The position numbers and the translations under genes are program-made. From a bacterium (GTDB lineage Bacteria; Patescibacteriota; Minisyncoccia; Moranbacterales; UBA2206): a DNA stretch of 42,715 nucleotides. Below the pieces are notes generated by a model. That model had not been told where the DNA came from and ran no database searches. It saw nothing but the letters and a program-made list of their open reading frames with translations. How positions within the stretch are numbered: position 1 is the first letter of the stretch; each line of letters begins with the position of its first letter. Positions 9,291 through 20,347 of this stretch are shown here, piece by piece. The stretch is from the NCBI GenBank assembly GCA_021777675.1, contig JAJYDG010000004.1:1-42715 (forward strand), in the 5' to 3' direction.

Positions 9291-11174
9291 ATGAATAATG
9301 ATAATCCGAAAATATCCATAATCACCCCATCATACAACAGTGGAAAATTCATTGAACGAGCCATTAAAAGCGTTCTCGAACAAGACTATGAAAACTGGGA
9401 ACATATCATAATGGACAGTGAATCAACCGATAATACACTGGAAATATTAAAAAAATATCCGCATTTAGATTGGACTTCAAAAAAAGATAACGGTCAAGCA
9501 GACGCGATGAATAAGGGTTTTCTGAAAAGCACCGGCAATATCATTGTCTATCTTAATGCCGATGATTATTTTTTTCCGGGAGCATTTTCGGCTGTTGTTA
9601 AAGAATTTAAACGAGGCGCAAAATTTGTGGTGGGCAATATTTTAGTTAAGAGCCCCCGCTTAAATGCGGAATTTCTAAATACGCCAAGAATAACTTTATC
9701 CGGAATGTTGAGACATTGGGAACCAAACGCTTTTCCGCATAATCCGGTCGGCTATTTTTATTTACGCGAAGTGCAAGAAAATTGCCCGTTTAATCCGCAA
9801 AATTATGCCGGAATGGATTTGGAATTCCTGCTTGACGCATCTTCAAAATACGCCTTTTCAAAAATCGATTTTACGCTTGGCTGTTTCGAAGATGGAATAG
9901 CAACAAAAACCGGAGTAACGCAATCACGATTTGATTATTGGAAGCCAAGCAACTTGCCTTATCTGGAAAAATACATAAATAAATTGTCGCCAAGAGAAAA
10001 ATTAAAATACGAAAAAGATCGTCGCGATGGATATGCTTTGATGCAAGAACATATGAACAAGCTGAATGAAAAAAAATTTGAACTTATTCCCAGCGAAAAA
10101 TTGCCACTTATTTCGATTATTGTTCCGACTTATAATTGCGAAAAATATATTTGTCGAGCAATTAATTCCGTTTTATCTCAAAATTTAAAAAATTTAGAAA
10201 TTATTGTTATTGATGATGCATCATCCGACAATACCCTAAATTTACTTAAACAATTACATAAAAATAATCCGCAAATCAAAATTTTGATCCAGGAAAAAAA
10301 TCAGAAACAAGGCGCAGCGAGAAACAGGGGGCTGGATGAGGCCAGGGGAAAATATATTTTTTTTCTTGACGCTGACGATTGGCTGGAAAATGGTTGTCTG
10401 AAGCATCTGCTCTCCCTTTCAGAAAAATATGCGACAGAAATAACAGCTTGCGGAACCAATAAAGTTTGGGAAAATGGAAAAAAAGAATTCTATCATGGCT
10501 ATGCGCTTTCCTGCGATGATAAAAAAGAAGCATTAAATTATTTAGCTGATTACAAAATCGGCACAATCGTTTGGAATAAACTTTACCAAAGAGAGTTTAT
10601 TGAAAAAAACAAATTACGCTTTTCTGTTCCCTATGAACACGAAGATGTGATGTTTTCCGTACAAGCAATATTCTCTTGTCAAAACTATATTTCCATCGCC
10701 ACGCCATATTATAATTATTTTCAAAGAGAAACTTCACTTGTCCATTCTAAGCAACAATTATTGCATTTGGAATCATATATTAAGTTATATGCTGATATGA
10801 TCACTTTTTTTGAAAAAAATAATTTTGGAAAAAATGAAGAAGAAGAGATTATTTGTCGCCGACTGCTAAAAGCACATTGTTCAAGAGAGGTTCATCGACA
10901 ATTCATTCGTTATGCCAAAACGCATAAAAAAGAAGATTGGGAAAGAGACATTTGGCTAGCTTGCAAAAATATTTTAGGCACACCGGGATTTGCCGTTGCC
11001 GATTTTTTAATTTTTTCCATCGAAAATTCAGACTTAAATAAAAAATCCGCCCTGAAAAAATTCAATCGAAAATCCTTTTCCGAAAAATGTGCAAAATTAT
11101 TGCTGGCAAGCAAGTTCGGTCCGCTAGCACAAAAAACTTACTATTTTTTAAAAGATAAAAAAATAATTAAATAA
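9291..11174 (+). CDS. Tandem family 2 glycosyltransferase (two GT-A domains)
   Basis: ISIITPSYNSGKFIERAIKSVLEQDYENWE...LNADDYFFPG, then ISIIVPTYNCEKYICRAINSVLSQ...FFLDADDWLE. Confidence 0.92.
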   Translation: MNNDNPKISIITPSYNSGKFIERAIKSVLEQDYENWEHIIMDSESTDNTLEILKKYPHLDWTSKKDNGQADAMNKGFLKSTGNIIVYLNADDYFFPGAFSAVVKEFKRGAKFVVGNILVKSPRLNAEFLNTPRITLSGMLRHWEPNAFPHNPVGYFYLREVQENCPFNPQNYAGMDLEFLLDASSKYAFSKIDFTLGCFEDGIATKTGVTQSRFDYWKPSNLPYLEKYINKLSPREKLKYEKDRRDGYALMQEHMNKLNEKKFELIPSEKLPLISIIVPTYNCEKYICRAINSVLSQNLKNLEIIVIDDASSDNTLNLLKQLHKNNPQIKILIQEKNQKQGAARNRGLDEARGKYIFFLDADDWLENGCLKHLLSLSEKYATEITACGTNKVWENGKKEFYHGYALSCDDKKEALNYLADYKIGTIVWNKLYQREFIEKNKLRFSVPYEHEDVMFSVQAIFSCQNYISIATPYYNYFQRETSLVHSKQQLLHLESYIKLYADMITFFEKNNFGKNEEEEIICRRLLKAHCSREVHRQFIRYAKTHKKEDWERDIWLACKNILGTPGFAVADFLIFSIENSDLNKKSALKKFNRKSFSEKCAKLLLASKFGPLAQKTYYFLKDKKIIK

Positions 11175-11208
11175 TTTTAAAAAAAAATTAAATTTAATCA
11201 ATCCCCAG

Positions 11209-12324
11209 ATGAAAATATCAATCGTTATTCCAATTTATAATGAAGAAACGACCCTGGAAAGCATTATTCTTGCCGTAAGTCATGCCGACACTTTGGGCAT
11301 TGAAAAGCAAGTCATTCTCGTGGACGATTGTAGTTGTGATAAATCACGAGAAATATTGAAAAAATATGAAAAAATTCATACTGTTATCTATCATAAAAAA
11401 AATAAAGGCAAGGGCGGAGCGCTTCAAACCGGTTTTAAAAATGCCATCGGAGATATTATCATTATTCAAGATGCTGATTTGGAATATGACCCCGATGAAT
11501 ATCCAAAATTACTAAAACCACTTTTGGATAATAAAGCCGATGTGGTTTTTGGATCGCGCTTTGCAGGCGGACAAGCGCATCGCGTGCTTTATTTTTGGCA
11601 CACTGTAATGAATAAATTTTTAACTTTACTTTCCAATGCGTTTTCCGATTTAAACTTAACCGATATGGAAACTTGTTATAAAGTTTTTCGCAAAAGTGTT
11701 TTAGATAAAATTCATATTGAAGAAAACCGCTTCGGTTTTGAACCTGAAATTACCGCTAAAGTCGGAGAGCTTTCTCGTACGCAAAATATTCGGGTTTATG
11801 AAGTTGGCATTTCTTATCATGGCAGAACCTATTCCGATGGTAAAAAAATCGGCTGGAAAGACGGAATTCAAGCTCTTTGGTGCATTTTTAAATATAACAC
11901 CTCTCCCTTTGCGCGCCTAACGAAATATGCCTTGAATGGAGTTTTGGTTGCTTTATCGCAAATTTTATCCATTTTTATTTTGGTAAATTATTTCGCTTTT
12001 CAAACTCCGGCCCTGCAAGAAGTCGCCAATTTAATCAGCATTGAAATCAGCGTTTTGGTTGGATTGCTATTGCATTCTAATATCACTTGGCGCTATAAAT
12101 ATGAAACTGTTAGAAATTTTTTGAAAATTTTTATTTATTTTCACCTGATAACCGGGATTTCTTTTGTTGCTCGAGTCATTCTATTCCCCATTCTTGCCAC
12201 AACCGGAATGAATTATATGGCCAACACGCTTATTGGCGTGTTCTTAGCAATTGTGCTTAATTTTCTGGGTTATGATCGATTATTTTTTAAAAATAAATTA
12301 GCGAAAATAGTTAAGCAAAAATAA
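11209..12324 (+). CDS. Family 2 glycosyltransferase (dolichol-phosphate-type) fused to a GtrA-like membrane domain
   Basis: SIVIPIYNEETTLESII, IIQDADLEYDPDEYPKLLKP, ETCYKVFRKSVLDKI; four C-terminal hydrophobic helices. Confidence 0.9.
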   Translation: MKISIVIPIYNEETTLESIILAVSHADTLGIEKQVILVDDCSCDKSREILKKYEKIHTVIYHKKNKGKGGALQTGFKNAIGDIIIIQDADLEYDPDEYPKLLKPLLDNKADVVFGSRFAGGQAHRVLYFWHTVMNKFLTLLSNAFSDLNLTDMETCYKVFRKSVLDKIHIEENRFGFEPEITAKVGELSRTQNIRVYEVGISYHGRTYSDGKKIGWKDGIQALWCIFKYNTSPFARLTKYALNGVLVALSQILSIFILVNYFAFQTPALQEVANLISIEISVLVGLLLHSNITWRYKYETVRNFLKIFIYFHLITGISFVARVILFPILATTGMNYMANTLIGVFLAIVLNFLGYDRLFFKNKLAKIVKQK

Positions 12325-12335
12325 CTTTTTAAATA

Positions 12336-13979
12336 ATGCTTCAATTATTCGTACTGTTTTCATTTTTTCTTTGGTTGTTTTCCTTGCTTGGAATAGGCTG
12401 TTTTTTGCATGCCTTTCTTTCAATTTTTTTTAGAGATTTTGACCTATCCGATGAATTGATCATTTTTTATTATGGCACACTTGGATTGATTTGCGTTTCC
12501 GTAATCGGAACACTTTTTAATTTTTTTATTCCCCTTGGCCAATCTTTTTCCGTCATTGTCTTACTCCCGGGGCTGTTTTTGTTTTATATTTACAGAAAAA
12601 ATTTCATTTCTCTGAAGAAAAATAACCTTTTTCTCATGGCCATGCTTTCTCTTTTCTGCGGGTTTTTTTCACTAATGAATCTAACCAACTATGACACCGG
12701 GCTCTATCATCTTCCAATGATTAACTGGATCACAAAAAGCATACTGCCTTTCGGTCTTGCCAATCTGCATGACCGTTTCGGTTTCAATTCATCTTGGTTC
12801 GTTGCCGCTTCAATTATTTATCCGCTAAGAAGCATTACTAAATCGCCTTTTTTTATTGTTAACGCCCTGATTTATTTTTTTTATGGAACTTTGATTTTTT
12901 CATCTTTACTAAAAATACAAAACGAATCAAAGCTTAAATTTTCTTCACTCTTTATTTTGATAACATTTTTCCCATGGCTATTTACGCTTAATCCTTTTTT
13001 TGTTTCCTCACCTTCTCCGGACGCACCAATTATTATTTTGATTTTCTTCACCACTTTTTTGATTATTCGCTATTTTGAAAATAAAAAAGAAGATAATATT
13101 TTAATTGCCTTACTCTTTTCTTTTTTTGCCCTTACTGTAAAATTATCCGCTTTTTTTTGTTTTTTTGAAGTTTTATTAATCGCCATTTTTGCCTGCAAAA
13201 AAGCAACTAAGCTTAAATATGGAATAATTCTATTGGCATTGTTGATCATTGGAATTCCCTATTTAAGCAGAGGCGTAATTCTATCCGGCTATACTGCATT
13301 TCCTTTAACTGCCGGCTATTTTAATTTTCAATGGAGCGTTGCTCCGGAATCTGCCGAAAATACAGCGAATTGGATAAAAAGCTGGGCAAGAATTCCCGGC
13401 GTTGACTGGCATATTGCGTTAAAAAATCCAAACTGGCCATCATCTTGGTTGCAACGAAATAGTGTTTTTTTATGGCCATATTGCATATCGATTGCTTTAA
13501 GTATTTTACTTATTTTGCTTAGTTTTATTTTGGAAAAAAACAAGAAAGCGCTAAAATTTTTAGCTATCTTGTCACTCTCTTTTTCAGGTTGTCTTTTTTG
13601 GTTTTTTTCCGCCCCTGAACCGCGCTTTGGTTATGGCTATTTATTTTCTTTTTCCAGTCTATTGTGGAGTTATGGTCTCTATAACTTATTTGCTGAGAAA
13701 AAAATAACCGACTTGCTAATGAAAAGTGTTTTGTTTCTTTTTTTCTTTTTACTGATTTTCAATAATAACCTATCCCTAAAGCAAATATTTAAAACAACTA
13801 AAATTAAAAATGCCCGCTATGAAAAAAACACAACCAACCAATCGGATATCGTTTTTTCACCAAAATCAGGAGATCAATGTTTCGATGCTCCGCTTCCTTG
13901 CACGCCCTATTTCAATAAAGATTTGAAAATAATAAAAGATAAAAATAATAATTTCAAAATGTTTTATTTTGAAAAATAA
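12336..13979 (+). CDS. Polytopic membrane protein, glycan-cluster associated (LIC_10190-like)
   Basis: Multiple TM segments; NYDTGLYHLPMINWI motif. Confidence 0.6.
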   Translation: MLQLFVLFSFFLWLFSLLGIGCFLHAFLSIFFRDFDLSDELIIFYYGTLGLICVSVIGTLFNFFIPLGQSFSVIVLLPGLFLFYIYRKNFISLKKNNLFLMAMLSLFCGFFSLMNLTNYDTGLYHLPMINWITKSILPFGLANLHDRFGFNSSWFVAASIIYPLRSITKSPFFIVNALIYFFYGTLIFSSLLKIQNESKLKFSSLFILITFFPWLFTLNPFFVSSPSPDAPIIILIFFTTFLIIRYFENKKEDNILIALLFSFFALTVKLSAFFCFFEVLLIAIFACKKATKLKYGIILLALLIIGIPYLSRGVILSGYTAFPLTAGYFNFQWSVAPESAENTANWIKSWARIPGVDWHIALKNPNWPSSWLQRNSVFLWPYCISIALSILLILLSFILEKNKKALKFLAILSLSFSGCLFWFFSAPEPRFGYGYLFSFSSLLWSYGLYNLFAEKKITDLLMKSVLFLFFFLLIFNNNLSLKQIFKTTKIKNARYEKNTTNQSDIVFSPKSGDQCFDAPLPCTPYFNKDLKIIKDKNNNFKMFYFEK

Positions 13980-15120
13980 ATCTATGAAAAAATATTTGTT
14001 AATAATTCATCCTCATTTTACAATTCCGGGTGGTGCCGGAAAAATGGCACTAGAGCTGGGCAAACGATTATCAAAAGAAATGAATGTCATAGTGATTGCG
14101 CAAAAAATAAATCAAGAATATATCAAAGAATTTCCCGAACTTATTTTTGAAAGTGTCAACGGACCCGTTACGAGCAGTTTTTTATTTTGGCTGCTCCTTC
14201 CCTTTTGGCAAATTAAAACCGCAAAAATAATCAAAAAATATGCAAAAAAAGGAAAAGTAACCTTGCTTTGTAGCGTCTTTCCTGCTAATTGGATCGGATT
14301 GCCCTATAAAATTTTTCATAAAAATATTCGTTGTACTTGGTTTTGTCATGAACCCAGCGGATTTATTCATATTAAAAAATGGCGCAATGCAATCAGCAGT
14401 CCGCCCAAAAGAATTATCGCCAATACTATCTTCCCTCTTTTATCATTGCTTGATAAAAAATTAGTGGCTTACGCCGATGATATTTTTGTCAATTCACGAT
14501 ATTCCCAAGCTGTTGCAAAAAAAATTTATCGAAGGACGGGAATAATCATTTATCCCGGAGTAGATGCAAAAAAATATAGCCCTGTTCGCTTTGAGGAAAA
14601 AGAAAATTATATTTTAAGTGTGGGAAGATTATCCAAATTCAAAAATTTCAATATTTTAATTTCCGCTTTTGCAAAATTAAAGGATAAAAAAGTGCTTCTT
14701 TATCTCATTGGAAATGGAGAGGAAAAAAATAATTTACAAAATTTAACAAAAAAATTAGAAATTGAAAAACGCGTTGTTTTCTTTTCCAACATTAATGACC
14801 AAACACTTGTAGATTTTTATGCTAAAGCAAAAATATTCGCGCTTTGCTCTAGAAATGAGCCATTTGGCATCGTACCAATTGAGGCGATGGCTTGTGGAAC
14901 TGCTGTTATCGCCGATAATTCCGGCGGACCGCTTGAAACAATTATCAATGGAAAAACCGGCGAGCTAATTAATTGCGAAATTGAAAATCTTCATCTCGCA
15001 TTGGAAAAATTATTGGTAAATGAAAAAACTCTAAAAATCTATTCTCTCGCAGCAAGAAATTGGGCAGTGGAAAATTTTAATTGGGACAATTCGACGGAAA
15101 AAATAAAAAGATTCTTATAA
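13969..15120 (+). CDS. GT4-family glycosyltransferase
   Basis: IIYPGVDAKKYSP, LSVGRLSKFKNFNILISAF, CSRNEPFGIVPIEAMACGTAVIADNSGGPLETI. Confidence 0.94.
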   Translation: MKNKSMKKYLLIIHPHFTIPGGAGKMALELGKRLSKEMNVIVIAQKINQEYIKEFPELIFESVNGPVTSSFLFWLLLPFWQIKTAKIIKKYAKKGKVTLLCSVFPANWIGLPYKIFHKNIRCTWFCHEPSGFIHIKKWRNAISSPPKRIIANTIFPLLSLLDKKLVAYADDIFVNSRYSQAVAKKIYRRTGIIIYPGVDAKKYSPVRFEEKENYILSVGRLSKFKNFNILISAFAKLKDKKVLLYLIGNGEEKNNLQNLTKKLEIEKRVVFFSNINDQTLVDFYAKAKIFALCSRNEPFGIVPIEAMACGTAVIADNSGGPLETIINGKTGELINCEIENLHLALEKLLVNEKTLKIYSLAARNWAVENFNWDNSTEKIKRFL

Positions 15121-15141
15121 AAAACATACTTTTATTTTTTT

Positions 15142-17811
15142 CTATGATTTGAACACTTTCATTCTTCCTAAAAAAAATTCGAATAGTAATAAAAAACCGA
15201 AGACAGAAAAAATAAAGGTAAATTCATTTTCGCTTTCCGCTTGCTGTTGCTTTGCGCCAGCTAACTGTTTAGTTGAAATAAAATTATTTTCACTCTTTGT
15301 CGCTGAATTATTACTCGAAAACTTTTCCGTTTTAACATTTTCCGAGACAGCAGTGGCTAACACTTCTTTTTGCGCCTTTTTCGCTTTGCTTTTCTTGTGA
15401 TTGGCAGTATTTGAATTATCTGAAATTTTTGGAACAACCGGATTATTTTCAGACAAAATAACTGCCGGAACGACCGGAGTATCAGTGTTTTCTCCTATAA
15501 CACTTTTTGTATTTTCTTCATTTGAATTTGAATCAATTTGAGTTTGTTGGTCGGGATTTATCACACTATTTTCGCTAACGAGTACTGCTAATTCTTCTTT
15601 TCCACCAGCCACAGTTGTTCCTGAAAAAGTGGTTGTGAATTCCGTCGGCGCAATCCCATCAATTTTGGAAATTCTTGCCGCTTCAATCGCATAGCTTCCT
15701 GTTGCTGTGCCTTGGGTTAGGATGCGATATTTTCCATCTTCGGGATTGGGAATAGCAATAAATTCATTGGGGGTTTCATATCCGCTATAATAAGCACCGT
15801 CAATTTGATTGACAGTTTTATTTTTATCAAAATCCTTTCCAACAATCTTTCCACTAGGCGAAATTATTTGGATATCAATTGGGGAAAAAACATTAAATAG
15901 CAAAATATTGGGGATATGTGTCTTATTTACTTCTTCGCAAGAATTTTTTCCCGTCAATTCATAGAGCACTTCGCATTGCGCTTCTTGTGGCAAATTTATA
16001 TGCGAAGAATTTAGAATTGTTTGTTTTTCAGCCGGAATTGCCTTGGCGCTATTAAGAGGAACAGTTTCGTCTCCTTGTGAAGATTCTATTGCATAATCAC
16101 CCATATTATTATCATAAAATTTTTCAGGCATTCCATCTTCCCAACGATCTTCCACTATACTATCAATAACTCTTATCTTGGCAATAGTATTTTTCTTATC
16201 CCCTTCGCCAACAATATTTATCAATTTAACTTTTTTCAATCTTTCCAAACTATCCTTTTGATTTAAATCTTCTAAAAATTTATTTCTGGGATATTTTTCA
16301 AAATATTTTCTAGTTGAATTTTTCGACACATCAAATAAATAATCATAGATAGGAAGCAATTGTTGTGCAGAAGGAACCTCTTTTCGCAAATATGCGTATA
16401 AATTAACATACCCTTTGTGCAACGCTTCCATCTCAAAGTGATGTTTGACTATTTTCTCTTCAATAGTAAAAAATCCTTCTCCTGCTTCCCATCTCAAATA
16501 AGCTTCTGGTGCTCCAATATTGGGCGTTCCTAATAATATTAGATGGCTGACATCATCTTGATAGTTAGCACCTTCGACATAACTTCGCGCAACTAGTCCG
16601 CCCATGCTGTGCGCCACCAAATCAACCTTGGAAAGTCCGGAAGTTTTTTTTATTTGTTCGATTTTATTTTTCAATAAATCAGCTGATTGAATATTATCAT
16701 TTCTCCATTCATAAGGAAAGGTAAACATAGTTTGATTTTCTTTGTAACCGTTTTTTTTCAACGAAGCCAATAAATCATCATAGGTATGTAAAATTGGATC
16801 AAGTACTAATTCGCCGGATGCATTTTTTTCTGATCCCATAATTCCCGGGATTATAATAACTGGATCAGCAATGAAATCTGTCGTTTTGAATCCATCCAAA
16901 GCATAGTCACCCTGCAATAATTCACCACCTGAAAAATTATTTGTTTCGGTTTTTGGTCCAAAGGAACTGTCATACCAATTGTTTTTCAATTTAACTGCCG
17001 AAAAATCAACACCCCAATCTTCATTATTACTGGCATATTTTTCAGCATGAGAAACAAGCGCCACATTCTGAGCATTGCCGGAAAAATTGGAATTAATAAC
17101 CTCCAATGAACTTCTCATTTCTCCTTCATAATTATCAATATTGACTTCAATATCCGCGTAGGCATTATTTCTAAAAACAGCATTTTCTATATGTAAGTTT
17201 CCCGCATTAAGCCTTATGGCTGGGTTAATAAGATTAGGAATAATCACATCTTGCGCATAGACTGGCGGCAAAAAAAATGCCCTCCAATCATCCAGCCAAC
17301 TCATCCCTTTGGAACACTTTTTTCGATCAACATATCTGGCAGTTCCCATATTGGAAAATTCAACATAACGCATCAATGACTTACCGGCATTATTATTGCT
17401 AAACTCGATTAAACCACTTTCTTGATTAAAACATTCCGGATCGTATCCCTCACCAAACATAGATAAATCAACATTAGCTTTTTTAAAATAAATTTTATCA
17501 TCTCGTGTTCCCTCAGCAATGATTCTTCCGGAATATACATATAAACTCAAAAGTTCTATCTGTGTTCCTGCTTCAATTTTAAGTGTTGCTCCGTCAACAA
17601 TAACTATTGATTTCGCCGGATTATTGAAAATCTTTTTTCCACTCCAAACAATGTCCTGATTGATCACGATATAATCATCAAAGTTGCTCCACTTATTTTC
17701 GTCGTTTTCAATGGCTTGAACAGTTTCGGCATATGAAAAATCAATAGGCACTGAGCCGGAAAAAACAAAAACAACACCAAAAAATATTAATGAAAAACTT
17801 TTTTTAAACAT
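15142..17811 (-). CDS. Secreted/anchored alpha/beta-hydrolase (lipase/LCAT-like) with N-terminal beta-helix-like region and C-terminal TM
   Basis: Signal peptide; PVIIIPGIMGSEKNASGEL; VDLVAHSMGGLVARSYVEG; C-terminal FTFIFSVFGFLLLFEFFLGRMK. Confidence 0.82.
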   Translation of the reverse strand: MFKKSFSLIFFGVVFVFSGSVPIDFSYAETVQAIENDENKWSNFDDYIVINQDIVWSGKKIFNNPAKSIVIVDGATLKIEAGTQIELLSLYVYSGRIIAEGTRDDKIYFKKANVDLSMFGEGYDPECFNQESGLIEFSNNNAGKSLMRYVEFSNMGTARYVDRKKCSKGMSWLDDWRAFFLPPVYAQDVIIPNLINPAIRLNAGNLHIENAVFRNNAYADIEVNIDNYEGEMRSSLEVINSNFSGNAQNVALVSHAEKYASNNEDWGVDFSAVKLKNNWYDSSFGPKTETNNFSGGELLQGDYALDGFKTTDFIADPVIIIPGIMGSEKNASGELVLDPILHTYDDLLASLKKNGYKENQTMFTFPYEWRNDNIQSADLLKNKIEQIKKTSGLSKVDLVAHSMGGLVARSYVEGANYQDDVSHLILLGTPNIGAPEAYLRWEAGEGFFTIEEKIVKHHFEMEALHKGYVNLYAYLRKEVPSAQQLLPIYDYLFDVSKNSTRKYFEKYPRNKFLEDLNQKDSLERLKKVKLINIVGEGDKKNTIAKIRVIDSIVEDRWEDGMPEKFYDNNMGDYAIESSQGDETVPLNSAKAIPAEKQTILNSSHINLPQEAQCEVLYELTGKNSCEEVNKTHIPNILLFNVFSPIDIQIISPSGKIVGKDFDKNKTVNQIDGAYYSGYETPNEFIAIPNPEDGKYRILTQGTATGSYAIEAARISKIDGIAPTEFTTTFSGTTVAGGKEELAVLVSENSVINPDQQTQIDSNSNEENTKSVIGENTDTPVVPAVILSENNPVVPKISDNSNTANHKKSKAKKAQKEVLATAVSENVKTEKFSSNNSATKSENNFISTKQLAGAKQQQAESENEFTFIFSVFGFLLLFEFFLGRMKVFKS

Positions 17812-18092
17812 TTTCTAAATTTAACGCTATTTATGAATAAAAAAATCAACCAAACCAAATTCAAAAGTGGCCAATAAGCAACCACCCAAATGACAATAAA
17901 TTTTAAATTATAGATACCAAATATTCGAGAACCTGAGTTTAAATAAATTCCCAAATTTGCCAAAGCAGAAAAAACAAACAATCCGATTGTTATTTTTTTT
18001 GTTTTAAAATAAACGCCAATCGCAATTGCAAAAGAGATACATAATAAAATAAGTATTATTTTTAAATCAATGCTCGGACTGGAAAAAAACAT
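17787..18092 (-). CDS. Small membrane protein, hypothetical
   Basis: 101 aa with several hydrophobic helices; overlaps the start of the lipase ORF on the same strand. Confidence 0.55.
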   Translation of the reverse strand: MFFSSPSIDLKIILILLCISFAIAIGVYFKTKKITIGLFVFSALANLGIYLNSGSRIFGIYNLKFIVIWVVAYWPLLNLVWLIFLFINSVKFRKCLKKVFH

Positions 18093-18166
18093 ATTTTTTC
18101 ATTTTATAAAATTTACTTTTAGATTATTATACCATAAAAATATTTTTTGCCTATTTTTATTTATTT

Positions 18167-19654
18167 ATGTATAATAACTTTATGTTTAATTTGCGAAAAA
18201 GTTTGAATTTCTGTCAAAAACCGTTCTTTATTCTCGGCTTGATTTTGGTTGGTTTTTTTTTGAAAGGCGTGCTTCTTTCTGCTATCTTCCCCATTTTTGA
18301 CGGACAAGACGAATCACGACACTATAACACAATTCAATATTTATCCGAACCAAAAGAAAAAAATTGGACAGTTGCCACTCAAAATGGCAAGCAAAATAAA
18401 AATAATCTTGCCACCTATCGTTATTCAGAGGAAATAAAACAAACGGCAATTGCAACAGATAATGACGCCTTACGCGGAGACATTTTTAATACAATTGATT
18501 TTTCCAATTCTTCGGTTGGAGAAAACGAGCAAATGATCAATCAGCGACTTTGGAAGCCATACAATTTTATCTCTCCGCCAGACATTGTTTTTGGCACCCA
18601 ACTTTATCATTCTATCGGCTCTTTAATTGAAAAAGCTTTTTCCCGGCAAAGTATTTTGGTTCGTTTCTATTTGTTGCGCATTTTTTCTGTTTTTTTAGGA
18701 ACTATAACCGTTTTATTTGCTTATTTAATTGCAAAAAGTATCGGCTTTTCTGAAAAACACAGCTTGCTTATTACCGCTATAATTTCTTTTCAACCAAAAT
18801 TTTCCTTTTATTATTCTAATATCAATTATGATGCGCTTTTAATTTTAATGTTCTCCGTTTTTACTTACTTTGGAATATTAACCATAAAAAAAGGCTTGAA
18901 TTGGAAAAATTTAGCGCTACTTGCTGTTTCAAGTTTGATTGCTTTTCTGACAAAAAAAACTGGCGCTATTCTTTTTGTTGTTATGATTTCATTGATAATC
19001 CTTTTGCTTAATGAAAGAATCAAACACCAAAAAAATAAAAATATAAGAACTGCTTTTTATTTCATATCAGCTGCTTCGCTGGCTCTTGTTCTAATTTATC
19101 TATCAAAATATGTAGCGTTCTTTAATGAATCTTTTTTTGCGCTAACTGATTCGCTTGGCAATTATCTTTCGAAAAGTTTGACTATGGGCAGATTCGCACT
19201 TTCAGCACGCACTTATTGGGGCACACTAAGCTGGGTTAATAGTTGGTTTATGGATTATGTTATTAATTTTATTTGGATTGTGGAAATTTTATCTGTTATT
19301 GGTTTGGTTTTTTTGCTTTTTAATAAAAAAGAGGGAATTCCAAAATTTCTACCGGAAAAAAAATACCTTTTCTTCCTCATTGGAATGATTGTTGCCTTGC
19401 AACTTGGCATACGCACTGCCGATTGGTCGGTTTTCACCATTGCGGAAAAACTCAGCTTGGGCGCTCCGGGACGCTATTTTTTGCCCAATCTGACAGCACA
19501 TATATTGGTGGTTTTTTCCGGATTGGGTATGCTTTTTTTTCATTTCAAAAAAGAACATTATTTTGAAAAATCACTTCTTATCGGAACTATTCTGATGTTC
19601 TCTTTTACGCTTTATTTAATTTTTAATGTAGTGATTTTCAGATTTTATTTATAA
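18167..19654 (+). CDS. DUF2142-like polytopic membrane protein
   Basis: FPIFDGQDESRHYNTIQYL near the N-terminus, many TM segments, GAPGRYFLPNL. Confidence 0.7.
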   Translation: MYNNFMFNLRKSLNFCQKPFFILGLILVGFFLKGVLLSAIFPIFDGQDESRHYNTIQYLSEPKEKNWTVATQNGKQNKNNLATYRYSEEIKQTAIATDNDALRGDIFNTIDFSNSSVGENEQMINQRLWKPYNFISPPDIVFGTQLYHSIGSLIEKAFSRQSILVRFYLLRIFSVFLGTITVLFAYLIAKSIGFSEKHSLLITAIISFQPKFSFYYSNINYDALLILMFSVFTYFGILTIKKGLNWKNLALLAVSSLIAFLTKKTGAILFVVMISLIILLLNERIKHQKNKNIRTAFYFISAASLALVLIYLSKYVAFFNESFFALTDSLGNYLSKSLTMGRFALSARTYWGTLSWVNSWFMDYVINFIWIVEILSVIGLVFLLFNKKEGIPKFLPEKKYLFFLIGMIVALQLGIRTADWSVFTIAEKLSLGAPGRYFLPNLTAHILVVFSGLGMLFFHFKKEHYFEKSLLIGTILMFSFTLYLIFNVVIFRFYL

Positions 19655-19661
19655 AACCGCC

Positions 19662-20339
19662 ATGTTTAAATATTCCAATAAAAAAATAATATTGACCCTT
19701 TTTTGTATATTGCTTTTGGGGATTTTTTTTAGATTTTTTGCAATTCTATCATTTTCCGATTCCAATATTCTTCTGAAAAAAGAAACTTTGGTACCCCTCC
19801 AACCGAAAGAAATGCTAACACAAAAAATTTTTATTAATCGCAATAATCTTTCTTCGTTTGATTTTCTTTTGCGCACTCCGGGAATTAAATCCGGAGAAAA
19901 AGCTGAAATAATCATAGCCGAGGATGATTGCCAAACACCAATCAGGCAAGGCAATCTGCAGGAAGCTTTTCTTAATTCTAAAAATCTTTATACGGTCTCT
20001 TTTCCAAGCATTCCCAATTCACAAAATAAAACGTACTGCTTAAGGGTTTCCTTTACTCCACAAAAAAACAGTGCGAAAAAAATACAGCTCTTCGCGATGA
20101 CTGACAAGAGCCATCCTTTCACACTTATAAATTCAACTACTAAGACAAGCTATCCCGATCAAACGCTATCCATACGACCAAATTATACCAATGATAACCT
20201 GCTAGAAGATTTTTCCGAATTAAATCAAAGGATATCCCAATATAAACCGTATTTTCTGAAAAATGCTTTTTTGAATATTAGTATAATTGGCTTTTTATTG
20301 GCTTCAATTCTGGCAATTGTGTTGCTTATTTTGTGCTAA
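19662..20339 (+). CDS. Hypothetical protein with N- and C-terminal TM helices
   Basis: 225-aa ORF directly downstream of the DUF2142-like gene. Confidence 0.6.
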   Translation: MFKYSNKKIILTLFCILLLGIFFRFFAILSFSDSNILLKKETLVPLQPKEMLTQKIFINRNNLSSFDFLLRTPGIKSGEKAEIIIAEDDCQTPIRQGNLQEAFLNSKNLYTVSFPSIPNSQNKTYCLRVSFTPQKNSAKKIQLFAMTDKSHPFTLINSTTKTSYPDQTLSIRPNYTNDNLLEDFSELNQRISQYKPYFLKNAFLNISIIGFLLASILAIVLLILC

Positions 20340-20347
20340 AAATAGTG

